Below the pieces are notes generated by a model that was not told where the DNA came from, did no database searches, and saw nothing but the letters and a program-made list of their open reading frames with translations. From positions 149,460 to 213,459 of the forward strand of contig NW_004624796.1 of assembly GCF_000247695.1 (NCBI RefSeq): a stretch of 64,000 nt of DNA, read 5' to 3'. The DNA comes from Heterocephalus glaber. Lineage: Eukaryota; Chordata; Mammalia; Rodentia; Bathyergidae. Positions within the stretch are counted from its first letter, which is position 1; the number at the start of each line of letters is the position of its first letter. A program made the position numbers and the translations under genes. This document shows, in pieces, positions 12,183 to 24,659 of this stretch.

Positions 12183-12523
12183 ACCAGCCCATGAGCTCAA
12201 AGCTGACCAAGGGGTGACGAGAATAAAAAATACAGACTCAGAAACAGGTTAAAGTCTGGAGGGCAGAGGACTTGTGTCTCCCTTCGACACAGAGCCGCAA
12301 GCGACTGGCGCACCTCGGCGTTGTTCCCTCAGACCCGGGCACGCACAATTGGCGTTCGCAGGACTCACCTGCGCCCCGCCCTCCGCGTGCTTCTCCGGGT
12401 AAACAACCTAACCTCGGGTGTTTCTACTTCTCCCTGCAGCGTGTCAGCTCGCTTGCACGCCCTCTCTCCCCAGTGCTCTCCGAGGCGGCCAGTTAGGCCT
12501 CAGTCTTCCCGTCTGCTGCCCCA
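12183..12523. mobile_element. GC-rich 341-bp insertion in L1, unidentified (possible LTR fragment)
   Basis: Interrupts the L1 between GGCTGTGTAGAA and GGGTGCCTTTTTCCCTGC, which would be contiguous in L1. TAGAA occurs at both edges (12178-12182, 12524-12528), consistent with a 5-bp duplication. Much richer in GC and CpG than its surroundings. On the plus strand, GACGAGAATAAAAAATACAG lies near the left end. On the minus strand it begins TGGGGCAGC. I do not recognise the family. Confidence 0.5.
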
Positions 12524-13870
12524 TAGAAGGGTGCCTTTTTCCCTGCACCTTCTCTAATATTCTGGCATTATTATTTGATATCATTGTGATAGTCATTCTT
12601 CCTGGTGTAAGATGAAATTTTAATGTTGTTTGAATTTGTATTTCTATAATGGCCAGAAATGTTGCGCATTTAAAAAATTATATTTCTTGGCCATTTGTGC
12701 TTCTTCTGAGAAGTGTTTATTTCAGTTGCCCATTTTTTGACTGAGTCTTATTTTTGAGGGGGTCTAATTTTTTTGTCTTCACGTATTCTAGATATTGGTC
12801 CCCTGTCCAAGGAATAGCTGGCAAAATTTTTCTTCCCATTCTGTTGGTTGTCCTTTCATTTTGTGTTTTCTTTCCTGTGCAAAACGTTTCTAATTTAATA
12901 TAATCCTATTTGTGTATTCTTGGGGCTACTTTTTTGAGTAACAGGTTACGTTCAGAAAGTTGCCTACACCTATGTCTTCAAGAGTTTTACTTATTTTATT
13001 TTCTAACAGATTAAGTGTTTCACTTTTGACATTTAGATCTTTGATCCGTTTTTATTTCACTTCAGTACATGGTGAGATATAAGGAGCGAGACTGAATCTT
13101 CTGCATGTGGATAGCCATCATTAGTTAAAGAAGTTATCTTTCCTCCAGTGTGTATTTTTGGCCCCAGCTGTTAAAGATCACATAGCCGAATGTGTCTGGG
13201 GTTGTTTCTGTTTCCTCTGTTCCATGCCACTGAGCTACGTGTCTGTTTTTGTGCCAGCGTCATGCTATTTTCTTCATGGTAGCTTTGTAATGTAACTTCA
13301 AATCCAGACTTGTGGTGCTTATTGCTTTGCTCTTCCTTATAAATTTTAGGATTGTTTTTTCCAGATCTTTCAGGAATGCTGTTGGTATTTTGATTGGGAT
13401 TAAATTAAATCTCTACATCTGTTTTGAAAGTATGGCCACTTTGACTACATTGGTTCTGCCTATCCAGGAACAAGGGATGTCTTTCCATTTTATGATGTCC
13501 TTTTTGGTCTCCTTTCTCAAAGTGATAGAGTTTTTGTTGTAGAAGCCTTTTACTTCCTTGGTCAGGTTAATTCCTAAGTATTTTATTTTTTCTTGGTGCT
13601 ATTGTGAATGATATTGTATTCTGAATATTTTCTCAGTGAATTCATTATTGGTGTACAGGAATGCTACTGATTTGTATATGCTACATTGCTGGATTTAGCT
13701 ATTAATTGTAGGAGTCTTTCGGTGGAATTTTTTGCATCTTCTATGTAGAATATCATGTAATCTGCAAATAATGATAATTTGACTTCTTTTTTCTGACATA
13801 TCCCTTTTATTTCTTCCTGTTGCTTGATTGCTCTGGCTAATATTTTGAGGACTATATTAAAAAGGAATGA

Positions 13871-13959
13871 GGGCTGGGGATTTAGCTCAGTGGTTTTGCC
13901 GCCTGCTGCACAAGCACAAGGACCCAAGTTCGATCCCCGGTACCAAAAAAAAAAAAAAA
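13871..13959 (+). mobile_element. ID SINE inserted in L1 ORF2
   Basis: GGGCTGGGGATTTAGCTCAG then GTGGTTTTGCCGCCTGCTGC, B-box GTTCGATCCCC, ending GGTACC and 15 A. An almost intact copy with good Pol III A and B boxes, so probably young. No long target duplication is obvious. Confidence 0.92.
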
Positions 13960-14419
13960 GAGTGGTGATAGCGAATATTTTTGTATTGTTCCTAATTTTG
14001 GAGGGAAAGTTTTCAGTGTTTCCCCATTTAATATGATGTTGGCATTAGTTTTGTCATAAACGGATTTATCAGATTGAGATAAAGTCCCTCTTTACCTATT
14101 TTCTTCAGGGTTTTTATGATGAAATGATGTTGGAATTTGTCAAAATCTTTTTCTGTATCTTTAGAGATGGTAGTGTGATTTTTGTCCTTGCTTCTGCTTA
14201 TGAGATGGGTTACATTTATTGATTTGTATGTTTTGAACCATCCTTGTTTCCCTAGGATAAAGCCCACTTGGTCATAAACTATGGTCTTTTTGATGATTTG
14301 TTGTATTTTGTTTGCCAGTATCTTGTTACGGATTTTTGTTTCGATGTTCAATAAAGAGATTGGCCTGTAGTTCTCTTTTATGGCTGGACCTTGTCTGGTT
14401 TTGCAATTAGGGGAATTCT

Positions 14420-16165
14420 AGCTTACAGGAATGACTTTATGAGTACTTTGACTCATTTGGACTTCACATAGTTTAATAAAAGTAATAAGGAGAAGCCCAT
14501 TCTAATAAACCACCTCATTTTATTAGTACCAGTATCTTCCACTTTACTTGAAGGAATTATTCTTTCCATTTAGGCTGGTCAGCACCTTTGGGAAACTTGA
14601 AAGAACTTTTGTAACTGAAGCATTTAAAAATATTTTTATTTGTATTTAGATAAAGTAAATTGATATGTGTTTGTGTATGTGTGTGTTCTGTTTCAAGCCT
14701 CTCCTTTCCAAATAGAAGAACAATTTCCATTGCATTTTACAGATGCAATAGATTCTTGAGGGCAACATATCAAATAAACATTACCAGAAAACACTTCCTT
14801 GTGCGGTGATATATTCCTGAAGCCCAGAGAAAGAGGAGCTCCTAACAGAACAGGTATTCTGCCTGCATGAGTACTATCTCTTGAATCAGAGGAGAGACAA
14901 TATTCTGCAAATAATTCTGAGATTTATTTATCTCCATCTTCATAGGTTCTTAAGAATGTCTCCCTCAGGTGGATTTCAACAGTTGCTGATGACTCCCAAA
15001 TCTCTGTTTACGCCTTCAGCCCATACTTGACCTCTAACTCCACCACAAATGCCCAACTGCCTTGCCCATATTTCCATTTAATATATAACAGGCAACTCAG
15101 AATTTCACTTGTACAAAGCTGAGCTAATTCTGACTACCCCTTCCCTTAAAACAAATCAACAAGCAAGCAAACAAACAAACAAACCCAAACACAAACTGCT
15201 TTTTCCCTATAGCCTTCTGTTTAAAGGGCTATTTTATTTATTAATTTGTGTAGACCAAAACTTTTCATTGTACCTGATTTCTCTTTTCCTCTTGTCTCAC
15301 ATCTAATCTGTCAGCACATCCTGTAGATATGTTGAAAATATAGCATTTAAAAATTATGTCAATGTAATCCATTGCATCCATGAATTAAATGACAAATAAT
15401 GTGATTATCTTAATGGCTATAGGAAAAGTATTTAATGATGTTTAACAAAAATTTTGGTTGAAAAATCTTGTTAAATTAAAAATGGAGAAGAATTTCTTTC
15501 ACTGAGTGAAGAATATAAATAGATCTATAAAAATCCACTTAAATTGAGAAATACTGGAAGCATTCTTTTTGATATCAGGAACAGGACAAGAATAAGTACT
15601 GTTACCACTTTTATTCAGTATTACACTGGGGGTCCTAGACAGTGTCATAAGGTGAAAAAGAAAAAAGGGAAAACGAAAAGGAAGCGATTTTGTTTTGGTT
15701 GCTCTTCGTTTAACATCTGAACATCTTGGGTGTTTGCTTCTGTGCTTCTCTTCTCACGAAGAGCCCTTTCCCCTGGGGTAGGCATGGGTCAGCAAGAATT
15801 CTTAAGTGAGTCCATAGATGGGGAGTATAAGCTCAGCCAGGCAGGAGTGACGGGGCTAGTTCCCTGCCCTATGCCCAGCTCTTAGTGTCCACAGGAGCAG
15901 ACAGTTACATCATTTGCAAAGGAAAAACACACGGGTCCCAACGAAAACTTTTACAAATCTTTTAAAGGTGGTGACAGCAGAACATTAAACCAAGCATGGA
16001 AGACCTGTGCGACTGTCCAGGTCTCATGACCGCAAGGCCAGTAGGCACTGGAAACAATCACTAAATGGGTGAACAGAACAATCCCGTCTTGAGATCCACG
16101 AGACAGTAGCATAAATGAAGCTCAAAAGCGTACCCAGTTTTCCAGAGCCTACGTGTGCCCTATCT
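14420..16165. other. No gene; simple-repeat patches and possible old L1 remnant
   Basis: (CAAA)n-like array at 15150-15190. The part 15350-15680 (GCATTCTTTTTGATATCAGG, TGTTACCACTTTTATTCAGT, TAGACAGTGTCATAAGG) resembles diverged sense-strand L1 ORF2. Otherwise nothing recognised. Confidence 0.4.
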
Positions 16166-16169
16166 TGGC

Positions 16170-16500
16170 AGACGTCAGGACGATTAGGACTGCCATAGCA
16201 AAATATCACAGACTGCGTGGTGCAAATGACAGAAACTAATTTTCTCACAGCTATGGAACCAAGGCACTGGTAGGGTTGGTGCTCTGTGTGCTTCTAAGGT
16301 CTTTTCTTTCCTCTGTGGGCATGCACCTCTGTTCTGTCCTCTTATTAAAGAGCATGGGTCCTACTACATTTGAGCCTACCCTTACGATATCATTTAACCC
16401 TTTCTTCTTTTAGGGTCTTGTCTTCACTGTTGGTCCTTTTGGAGGTTAGGGCTTTAATATAGAACTTCTGGGAGGGGTATACTTCAGTCTATAACACCAA
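16170..16500 (-). repeat. Mammal-wide LTR-like repeat, antisense
   Basis: Reads ATTAGGACTGCCATAGCAAA, ATATCACAGACTGCGTGG at the left and TATACTTCAGTCTATAACACC at the right, the pattern of a common old mammalian repeat (ends resembling CATAGCAAAATACCACAGAC). Class not assigned with certainty. Confidence 0.5.
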
Positions 16501-16509
16501 GTCTTACTG

Positions 16510-18290
16510 ATTTTTTTTTCTTTCTGTAAGAGTCGGAAGAATTTAGAGAAAGATAGCTCTGTCTAAGATTGACCGAAGGGAGACTGGAAAGTATGTTGCT
16601 CCTCTAACTGAATTCTTAGAAAGTGATCCAAAGGGCCGAGGAATAGGAAACTATACAGCAGCCATGATTTCGCTGCTTGCCCAGGAACTAAGTACAGGTG
16701 GGTTGCAAGATTTTGTCTACAGTTTCACTTTGAGGGTCCCTCAGGCTGCTTGACTGCCTGAAGGAAGAGGGTGATCTGCCTAGAGGTGCTCTTCTGGGTC
16801 TTCCTATGGCTGCACTTCCAACATTGTCACTCAAGAATACTTTGACCCACAGAATTTAACTCTCTCTCTCCCTCCCTCTTTCTTTTGCACTTGGGCCTGA
16901 CCCCCCCCCTTCACACTGAGCACATCCCTAGTCTTCTACAACTATTTGCTTTGAGACAATGACGGAGCCCGCCGTCACTTGTCGAACAGCACCTGAACAG
17001 GGGAGTGAGGAGGAAGAAAAAGAAAGACGCAGAGATAGTCAGGAGCCTCTCAGAGCCTGCCGCCGCTTTTTTATTCTCCGCCTCCTTTTTATCACAGGTG
17101 AGTTTGGTTATCAATCATGACCCTTATCCAAAGACACCTGCTTCCTTGTTCTCTAATTCTTTGGAAATTCCCCACCCTCATGGGCTTTCTTGTTTCTCGG
17201 GTTTACAAAACGTTCATCATGTTCCAGGACAATTTCTGAAGGTAAACATCTAATTCGGCAAGGACACGGTTCCTCGTAACATAGTCTCCTTGCTCTATAC
17301 AATGGAGGGTAAGATTTAACATGGAGCCTCTATGGCTAACACCGCTCTCCACAAGACAGGGTCACATTAAGTTGCTAAGTTGCCTAAAGATAAACAATAG
17401 GCAAAAGCTAATCAGAGGCTGGGCTTAAACTTGCAATTCTTCTGGTCTAGACTCCCAGAGTCTGGGATTACAAGTGTGCTCTTCCATGCCCACCTCACTC
17501 ACTCTTTCTATTGACTCAGAAGCCAGTTGTAGGTACGGTGTTCTGGTTCATCCTCAAGACTTCCTATCTCATCATATACTTGAGGAAGGGTGTTTACAAG
17601 TCAAATGCAAAGTTATGCCTGTATGCTATGTCTAATTCATCATCCATGTTCAACATAATAATGACATATTATTTGTTCCTCTGGTCAACATTTACATGTT
17701 ATGTAAATTATGATAGATATACACAAGCCATTTAATGGCAAGGAGAATCCTAATGGTCTAAATTGAGAAATGGCTTTCAATTAAATCCTGTGCACTAATA
17801 AGAAGAGAGAAGACACTGCTGTGGTTGGGACCAGGCCTCCCGACTCATCACTAGAATTGGCAGCTCAGGAGTTCAGTGCTGGGGCATCTTGCAATGCCAG
17901 TGTAATTTAGGACTGTTTAAGGGAGCAATTACAGGTGGTAAAAGTGTTTGAAGGAAAAATCAAGGAGATGGGAAGGCCAAATGACAATTTCATATGATTA
18001 TGTACCTCCTGAAATAGAAACACAAAACTGTTCAAATCAGTTTGGCTAAACATTTCCATCTTCATTATGCCACCATTTCTTTAAAACCTATTATTTTAAA
18101 TTTTAAAAATGCCTATTATTATGTCACCTTTAAGCCATATAACATTTTACGATATTAAAGATTTTCCTCTTAAATATTTCTTACTCAAATATCGCTATTT
18201 TCAATTATTTAAGCTTCCTTTTAATATGGTTTCACGAATACTTTTGGTATAATTCAGTTTGTTCTAATTAATATTACATTATAAGGACAT
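16510..18290. other. No gene recognised; one degenerate SINE
   Basis: Includes a C-run at 16901-16908 and pyrimidine tract at 16861-16884. A B1-like fragment lies at 17355-17495. The remaining sequence is AT-rich (17990-18290). Confidence 0.4.
17355..17495 (-). mobile_element. Degenerate B1-like SINE
   Basis: GACAGGGTCACATTAAGTTG, then GTCTGGGATTACAAGTGTGC at the right edge, the complement of the 7SL-derived left end. Interrupted by diverged sequence. Confidence 0.6.
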
Positions 18291-18429
18291 TGCTATATGT
18301 CTGGAGTCTTCACATATCTATTTTATGACTTCAGAATATTCTCTGAAGTCGCTATATTTGGCCATTCCTCAACTGGCGGACATTTTATATTTCTAGTGTT
18401 TTACTTCTCTGAACAGCATCAGCTTGTAG

Positions 18430-18471
<42 letters not shown>
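18430..18471. repeat. (TA)n microsatellite
   Basis: About 21 perfect TA units between AGCTTGTAGC and TTTCTGCTTT. Probably length-polymorphic. Confidence 0.95.
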
Positions 18472-18473
<2 letters not shown>

Positions 18474-18916
18474 CTGCTTTTGAATTATCGATTTAGGAAT
18501 AGAGTCCTGCGATTGGGATTAGTGGATCAGAAGCATAACACTTTGGTGGCTTACAGACAGTTCGCCCTGAACATTGATGACCACATGTCCTGTAAACTCC
18601 GCCTGGACATCTGACCCTTGCGACTGAGCTTTCTTCTCACTGTTCACTAACCTGCAACCCATACTCTCAGTCTCCTGCTGACCCCTCCTCATGCCATGTT
18701 CAATGTTCTGAAGCTCATTCCAGCTCTGTCTGTGACCTTGCTACGACACGCATAATTCCTTTGCAATGTCCTCTCTTGCCTTTGCTCAAAGAACATCTTT
18801 CTCCTTATTTTAACACATTCATTTCTCCTCTCTAAATTGCTACTGTCGACCTCATCTTTATCATGCAAATTAGGAATTCATTGTCTTATAAAAATTTCAT
18901 GCAAAGTAGTTTGTTT

Positions 18917-19000
18917 GTTTTTTTTTGGTACTGGGGATTGAACTCGGATCCTTGCACTTGCACAGCAGGCGGTGAAACCACTGAGCTAAATTCCTGGCCC
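18917..19000 (-). mobile_element. ID SINE
   Basis: T-run then GGTACTGGGGATTGAACTCG, and TGAGCTAAATTCCTGGCCC at the right, the complement of the A-box end. Core variant matches the other IDs (CAGCAGGCGGTGAAACCA). Target duplication not clear. Confidence 0.88.
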
Positions 19001-19429
19001 CGAACTTGTTTTATTATCTTAAACCAAATTTTAAACCATGATGAAGCCAAAGGCTATGGGTTACATATGTGTCTGTAGCTTGATTGCTTCTATCAGAAGT
19101 GCTGGGCCTGCTTTTGAAACTCAGTAAACAGTTGTGGATCTCAGCAGTAGTCAATTCTACTTCTAGGTTACTTCTTCCAATAGTTCTGTGAGCTAAGATT
19201 TCAAAATCTTGTATTAAGTTTCATTTTTATTCTAGCAAAAGAGAGGAAGGGGAGTGAGATTTTTGAGAGCATGGCTCAATTGTTCTGAGGGAGATGAAGT
19301 GCAGAGAAGTTAGCAGTAAAAATAGTAAAAATCCATGAAACATATAAACAGGATGACATTTAACTCAATCATTGAACATAATTCTGATGGATATTAGCAG
19401 TGATCAATTGTCACAAATACTTTTACAAA

Positions 19430-19580
19430 ACACCCTAGAACTTGGCCTAAAATTATAACTACATATTATTTCACAATCCTGTGAGCCAGCAATTCAGGCT
19501 GATGGGTCTCTGGTCCCCAGTGGGCTCAGTTACAAGTCTGGGTGTCAGGGGATTGCTGGTTGCAGTAGCTCAGCTCTCCC
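19430..19580 (-). repeat. Old interspersed repeat, antisense
   Basis: TTATTTCACAATCCTGTGAG and CAATTCAGGCTGATGGGTCT resemble the middle of common mammalian repeats with a 'cagttctggaggccagaagt' motif. Family not resolved. Confidence 0.35.
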
Positions 19581-19689
19581 CCATGTGTCTCTCCTATGTC
19601 CCCAGCATGTTTTCATTTTAAGGAAAAAGGTAAGGGCAGCAAGTCAGCATGTCCCAGGACACCCGCGTTTTCCAAGCCTCTTCTTGCAA

Positions 19690-19800
19690 CAGGTTTCTTT
19701 TTGTTTGGTAGAGACATTATCTCATTATGTTCCAGGCTGTCCTTGAAATTGCAGTCCTTCTGCTTCAGCCTCTGGTATGCCACCTCGACTAATTTGATCA
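19690..19800 (-). mobile_element. B1-like SINE fragment
   Basis: GTAGAGACATTATCTCATTA and TTCTGCTTCAGCCTCTGGTA correspond to the complement of a B1/Alu-type monomer. Diverged. Confidence 0.65.
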
Positions 19801-19954
19801 TGTTTGCAATACCCTGTCAGAGACCAAGAGAGGCCCACTGCTGAGCCCAGAGTCAAGATGTGGGCCTTCAGGCTGTGTTGCTCAGTGGGGCAGCATTGTC
19901 CTAGCATGCTGGAGGCCATGCTCCATATCCAGAATCTTTTAAAAAATGGTAGAG

Positions 19955-20095
19955 TAGACACTGGCTGGCAGAGATGACAATTTCCTGCAGTCTCAGCTAC
20001 TTGTGGCAGAAGAATTCAAGTTCAAGGTCAGCCTGGCCAACATCGGCAACATGGCAAGACTATCTCAAAAACAAGCAAGTAAACAAAAGAGGCCA
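19955..20095 (+). mobile_element. Degenerate B1-like SINE
   Basis: GCAGTCTCAGCTACTTGTGG, then AAGGTCAGCCTGGCCAACAT and CTATCTCAAAAACAAGCAAG tail. Left end decayed. Confidence 0.65.
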
Positions 20096-20099
20096 GTAA

Positions 20100-23000
20100 A
20101 TCACCACCCCTGCTGCAGATGTGAAGACTGGGGCTGCACTGCAGTGCACTGTAGATGAAGGAGAAGAAATAGCAACGGCGACCAGGTCCTTGCTCTGGGA
20201 GGGCCTCTGGGCACTGGGACTTCACGGTGTCAGGAGTGGAGGAAGTGAGCAGGAAGCGGCCGAGTCTTGGCAGAGCTGAGTCGGGGAGGAGGAGCGTAGA
20301 GACGCAGCGAGGACTCTGTAGACTCCGACGTCTCTGATTAGGGCAGCATCAGCCCCAGTGGACAGAGGAAGGTCAGGTGCACTTTTTAACTCTTACTTGG
20401 CAAAGAGTAAGTGAGGCATAAAGGCATTGCAGTGCAGGCACTGTGTTGGAGTCAGGCCAGAGCACCAGTCAGTTTGCCAGGGAGAGGCCTTGCAGGGTTT
20501 CCCGGGTGGAGAAACTCCCCATGAAGTCTCTTTTTATCTCTCTCACCACGACAGCCACACCACATCTGACGAATCTTGGTGACCATATATCCATCTCTTC
20601 CCTCTGAGGAATGGGAGTGAAGGCCCAGAACTCCCCTCATGCTCGGAAAATGCACTCTACTCAGTGCAGGTGAAGCCATGGCACTCAGCAGTGAAGGATG
20701 TTACATGAGCGTCACCATATCAAAGGGTAGAAAGCAGGACCCATACACATTGGGGGTGAACACTCTGCTCTGGTGTTGTGATTCTAGGGTCATCGAGATG
20801 AGTGAGGAATCACCCTGTTCTTGTAAAGCTCATGTGGTGGTGACAGAAACTTAGTGTCTAATTAACAATAGAGCTTGAGTATAGCAATGATAGAGAGATG
20901 CACAAAGTGCTGTGAGTGCCCAGCCCTCTCTAAAGCAGACTGAGATGCAGGACTAAAATTCGGGAGAGCTGGAGAAGATGTGACAGAGGCAGTGACAATG
21001 GCTGTGGCCTGTGGGAGAGACCGCTTGAAGGTGCTGGGAGTGTTCAGACACAGAGCACCACACATGGGAACATATGTCCTGGCATTTCTTTTTGGGGGGC
21101 TTCTTATCATTTATTATTTTAATCATTGGTAGGTAGACTGTACACTGACCCATATTTGGGGTCATTATGTAATAAGATTGTGCACAGACATGCTAATCTT
21201 CTTTATACAAATTTCAGTTCCCCAAAAACAAAGATATGAGATGCATATTCAATAATTATACACAAACAAAGGCTGAGTGAACTCATGCATGATTTTCTGA
21301 GCGTTAACCCAGGACGTAAGAGCAGGGACTTTGATGGAGGCCAGAAAGGCTACTCCTCTTTCTCCATGGGCTCTCAGTGTTCCCAGGGAAAAGCTGCCAT
21401 TTGGTTTTCATGGTGTATAGATTCTCATCCTTGGTAGCTGCTAACGTCTTTTTATATCCTCCCCATGTTTCGGTCATTTCCCATGTTGTGAGTCCTGCTT
21501 CTCAAGACAGACTCTATAAAACTTTCTGGAAGTCAGAGGTACATGACTGAGGTCTTTCTGCTGGGACACATTGCATGAGGCGTGGTGAGAAGTGAGTACC
21601 CTGAGGAGGTGACAGCTCGTCAGGGCACACGAACTCCTGAGGGGAGGGGTGTGGCCTGGCTCTGCGGAGGGCCAGTGGGCAGGCTCCTGACAGCAGGGCC
21701 TGGCTGCTTGGACTCTTGCTTCTTTGTTACCATGGCAGGTGTGTGCTGAGGAGCTATGAGAGATGTGTAGAGGGAAACTGAACTGTGTCAGCCACAAGTC
21801 AGTGAAGCTGAAGACTCCTATCTGAGCCCAGTGGGGCCAGAAGAACCATCAAGCTAGATTTGTGACCCACAGAATCGAGACAGAAGATCTCCGCAGTGTG
21901 ACTGGACATTGTTCCTGGAGACACAGGTCTACCATGATAATCTTGCATAATATCTTAAAATTAATTCCTTTTCAGCTTAAACTATGCAGAGTTGTTTGCA
22001 ACTTAGAGCCCTGACAAATCACATGGCCAATGGCAAACACAAGAAAGCAGACAAAAATGTTATTCTGCATTTCGCCTTTCTGCTGCTCCTCAACAGCCTC
22101 AGTAGCACTGTGGCCTTTCTGAAAGATCTCTGGGCTTATGGAGTTTGGCTACCATAGGAAAGAAAGTGGGCCAGAGGGAGGTGGGTGCAGCACTGGATGA
22201 GTCAAGGAAAGACTTCCAAGAGCTGATGGCTGTGGGAGTGGGCACTTGTTCAGAATCTCATAGGCAAGCTCCAACTGGAAAAGGAGGAACTGAGAGGCAG
22301 GAAAGACTGTGGTTCAGTAGTCAGCTGCACAGAAAGGAGGAAGACAGGTGACTAAAGCCAAGGCCAGAGGAACCCAGAGATGAGCTGGGGCAGAGGAGGG
22401 TTGGCAAGCAACAGAGGCTAGCTGGGCACTGGCTGCTGTGAAAGTATGTCTACCTCAACTCCCCTGCCTCTGAAGAAGGCGAACTGTGGTTTTAAATGAG
22501 AGCCGTTCCGACACACATGTATTCCACTGCGGTATGAGTACACAGACTTACGTTTGAAGTCTTAGCTCCTTCTCGCTGGTTTCTGCAATCTCCCCTCCCT
22601 TGTTCTCTGCAGTTAGAAATGTGGGCAGAAGACAAGGGTGTCAGTTGTGTCAAGCCCAGCATGATGATGGATCTATGTTCTCCGCATCTGAAATCAAAGG
22701 AGAGTCAAATTGATCATTGAGGAACGGGAAAACTCATTTAAGTTTTGAGCTTTGTGGGACATTTCCACCACTTTCAGCCATGGATGATTTAGTAAGCCTG
22801 GGGAAGGCTCAGAACAGACCTTAAAAAAAAGGAAAAAAGGAAAACAAGAGGTCTCGGGACAGTGATTCCTTGCAGTCCACACAAAGCTCATAATACCTCT
22901 GGTGTGTCTGGTCCCTGGAGTGGCTGTCCCTGTGTTTTGGGTCCCCAACATAGGGGATGTGAGAGAAGGCAGGGCGAGTTTCTGGGTAATGTTAGGAGCA

Positions 23001-24650
23001 TAGCTCAAAATTGTTTTCCCATTGGATTGTCATAGTGTCTGCAATCGTAGCATCAGGGGATTTCTGCTCTGCGGCTGGAGGCATGTTAGTCTTCAGGAAA
23101 CCTAGGCTCAGATGTGAAGGAAAGAGGAATTCCTTCAACCAGCACAGGCAGGGGCCTTTAACAGTGAGGTAGGAAGTGATGAGACAAAGCATATTTGGGA
23201 GGAAGAAGCAGAGGAGGAAGAGAACCAAAGAGTACCTTAGATCAACAAGATCCATTTCATAGTCTTGTCCAGGGATGGCTCCAGTTCCAAATGCTGTTGG
23301 AATTCTGATTTCCTAAAGTGTGTTTGGGTGATAAGGAAAGGAAACTAGTCCATTACAGCCTCAGGCCTATGAAAGTTCACAGTCTAAAGCTTAGAAAATT
23401 TGTGGGAAGACATTCCAACCTTTTCTTTGCTGACTGTGGAATCTTTTTAGGACTTCCTTTCAAATCTTATTAAAAATACAAGATCCATGTAGTGAGGAAT
23501 CACACATTCTCATTTATATTGTGTTCCTAGCACAGGGTAAACATGTGACAAATATGTAGGGAAAATGTGTGAACTCTTGTGTTTTCAATCTGTAACACCT
23601 CTGAGGAAACCAATTCCAAAGCTTCATCCCCCACTGTAGCAAGTAACACTTTCTTTGCTTTGTTCTTACAAAAGAAATCAGCATTGCAAGTTCCAAAGAG
23701 CAGCTGATTGGATTCTAGGTGGTTTTCAATGTTTCTCTTCCTCATTTTTATTTTTAGAGCAGTAAAACTATTTTATCAGAGGACATTTGTTGGAATTTTA
23801 ATTATAAAGTGTACACAAGCCAGGCTGCTTAGTACATAATGCAGTGGACTCCCGTTCATTTCTTCCGTAAAGTGACTGGGAAGGTCTCAGAGTTTCATTG
23901 CCTCTGGGAACGGGCAAAGCCCTGCACTTCCAACTGCATGTTACAGAACACCCTTGGATGGCCACAGAAGCTGCCCTCACATTCTTCTTTTCCCAGTACA
24001 GAGTTTTGCATCCCTCTCTGTTAGGAAATGGTTCTTTTTAATCTAACCCCCTTTAAAAACATGCTTCATCTTTATTTAGAAGAAAAAGTTACAGGACTTT
24101 AAAGTGAAGTGAAAGTCAGTTAACTTCTCTTAAAAATATGCCTATATTCTTTTATGTTTCAAGTCAAACTCAAACCAAAATCAGTGAAGAGATGTAAGAT
24201 TCATAGTTGTTTTATCTGATCTTTTATTCTTATGACTTGAGTGGGTTTCTGGAATGAGTAAAAGTTTAAAATAGAAATCACAACTTCCCCTCCTGAAAAC
24301 TTGCTTCGAAAAAGTAGGCTTTTTTTCTTAGAGCACTTTTAAGGCCACAGAAAGTGAGCAATTTCACACGTCCCTTCTGTTCCACACATGCTCAGCCTTC
24401 GTCACTGGCAACACCCCACAGTGGTTCATTTCTTACAACCGAGAACTGACGTTCATGCATCATTATCCTCCCAGAGTCCACAGTTTATACTGGGAATCAG
24501 CTTTGGTGCTGTCATTCTATGATTTTGAACAGATACATGACGATTGTTACTCATCCTTGTACCAGACAGAGCAGTTTCCCTACCCCGAAAATGGCTGTGC
24601 TCCCCCTTCATCTCCTCCGCCTTCCGTAACCCCTGGCAGCTGCTGATAAT
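20100..24650. other. No gene or clear repeat recognised
   Basis: About 4.5 kb of unique-looking, mixed-composition sequence. Open frames up to 107 codons (for instance 21474-21797 minus) have no recognisable motif, no splice context and no conserved domain. Distal intergenic sequence by default. Confidence 0.4.
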
Positions 24651-24659
24651 TGAAAAACC

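Larger units (their letters stand above)
11512..14410 (-). mobile_element. LINE-1, 5'-truncated, minus strand, with three later insertions
   Basis: Minus-strand RT pieces: [17 protein letters not shown] (about 14310), [35 protein letters not shown], and the active-site motif as FADYMIFYIE (about 13750, family FADD, one Asp changed to Tyr). 3' UTR and tail lie at 11512-11620. It is interrupted by an ID (11625-11706), a 341-bp GC-rich insert (12183-12523) and an ID (13871-13959). Broken by many stops. Confidence 0.88.

Noticed and set aside
13871..13959. tRNA-Ala gene
   Set aside because: A and B boxes are present, but the sequence, A tail and repetition at several places identify ID SINEs.
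13664..14351. Reverse-transcriptase-like open frames near 14 kb as genes
   Set aside because: Also decayed LINE-1 ORF2, with an ID SINE inside the first and stops throughout.
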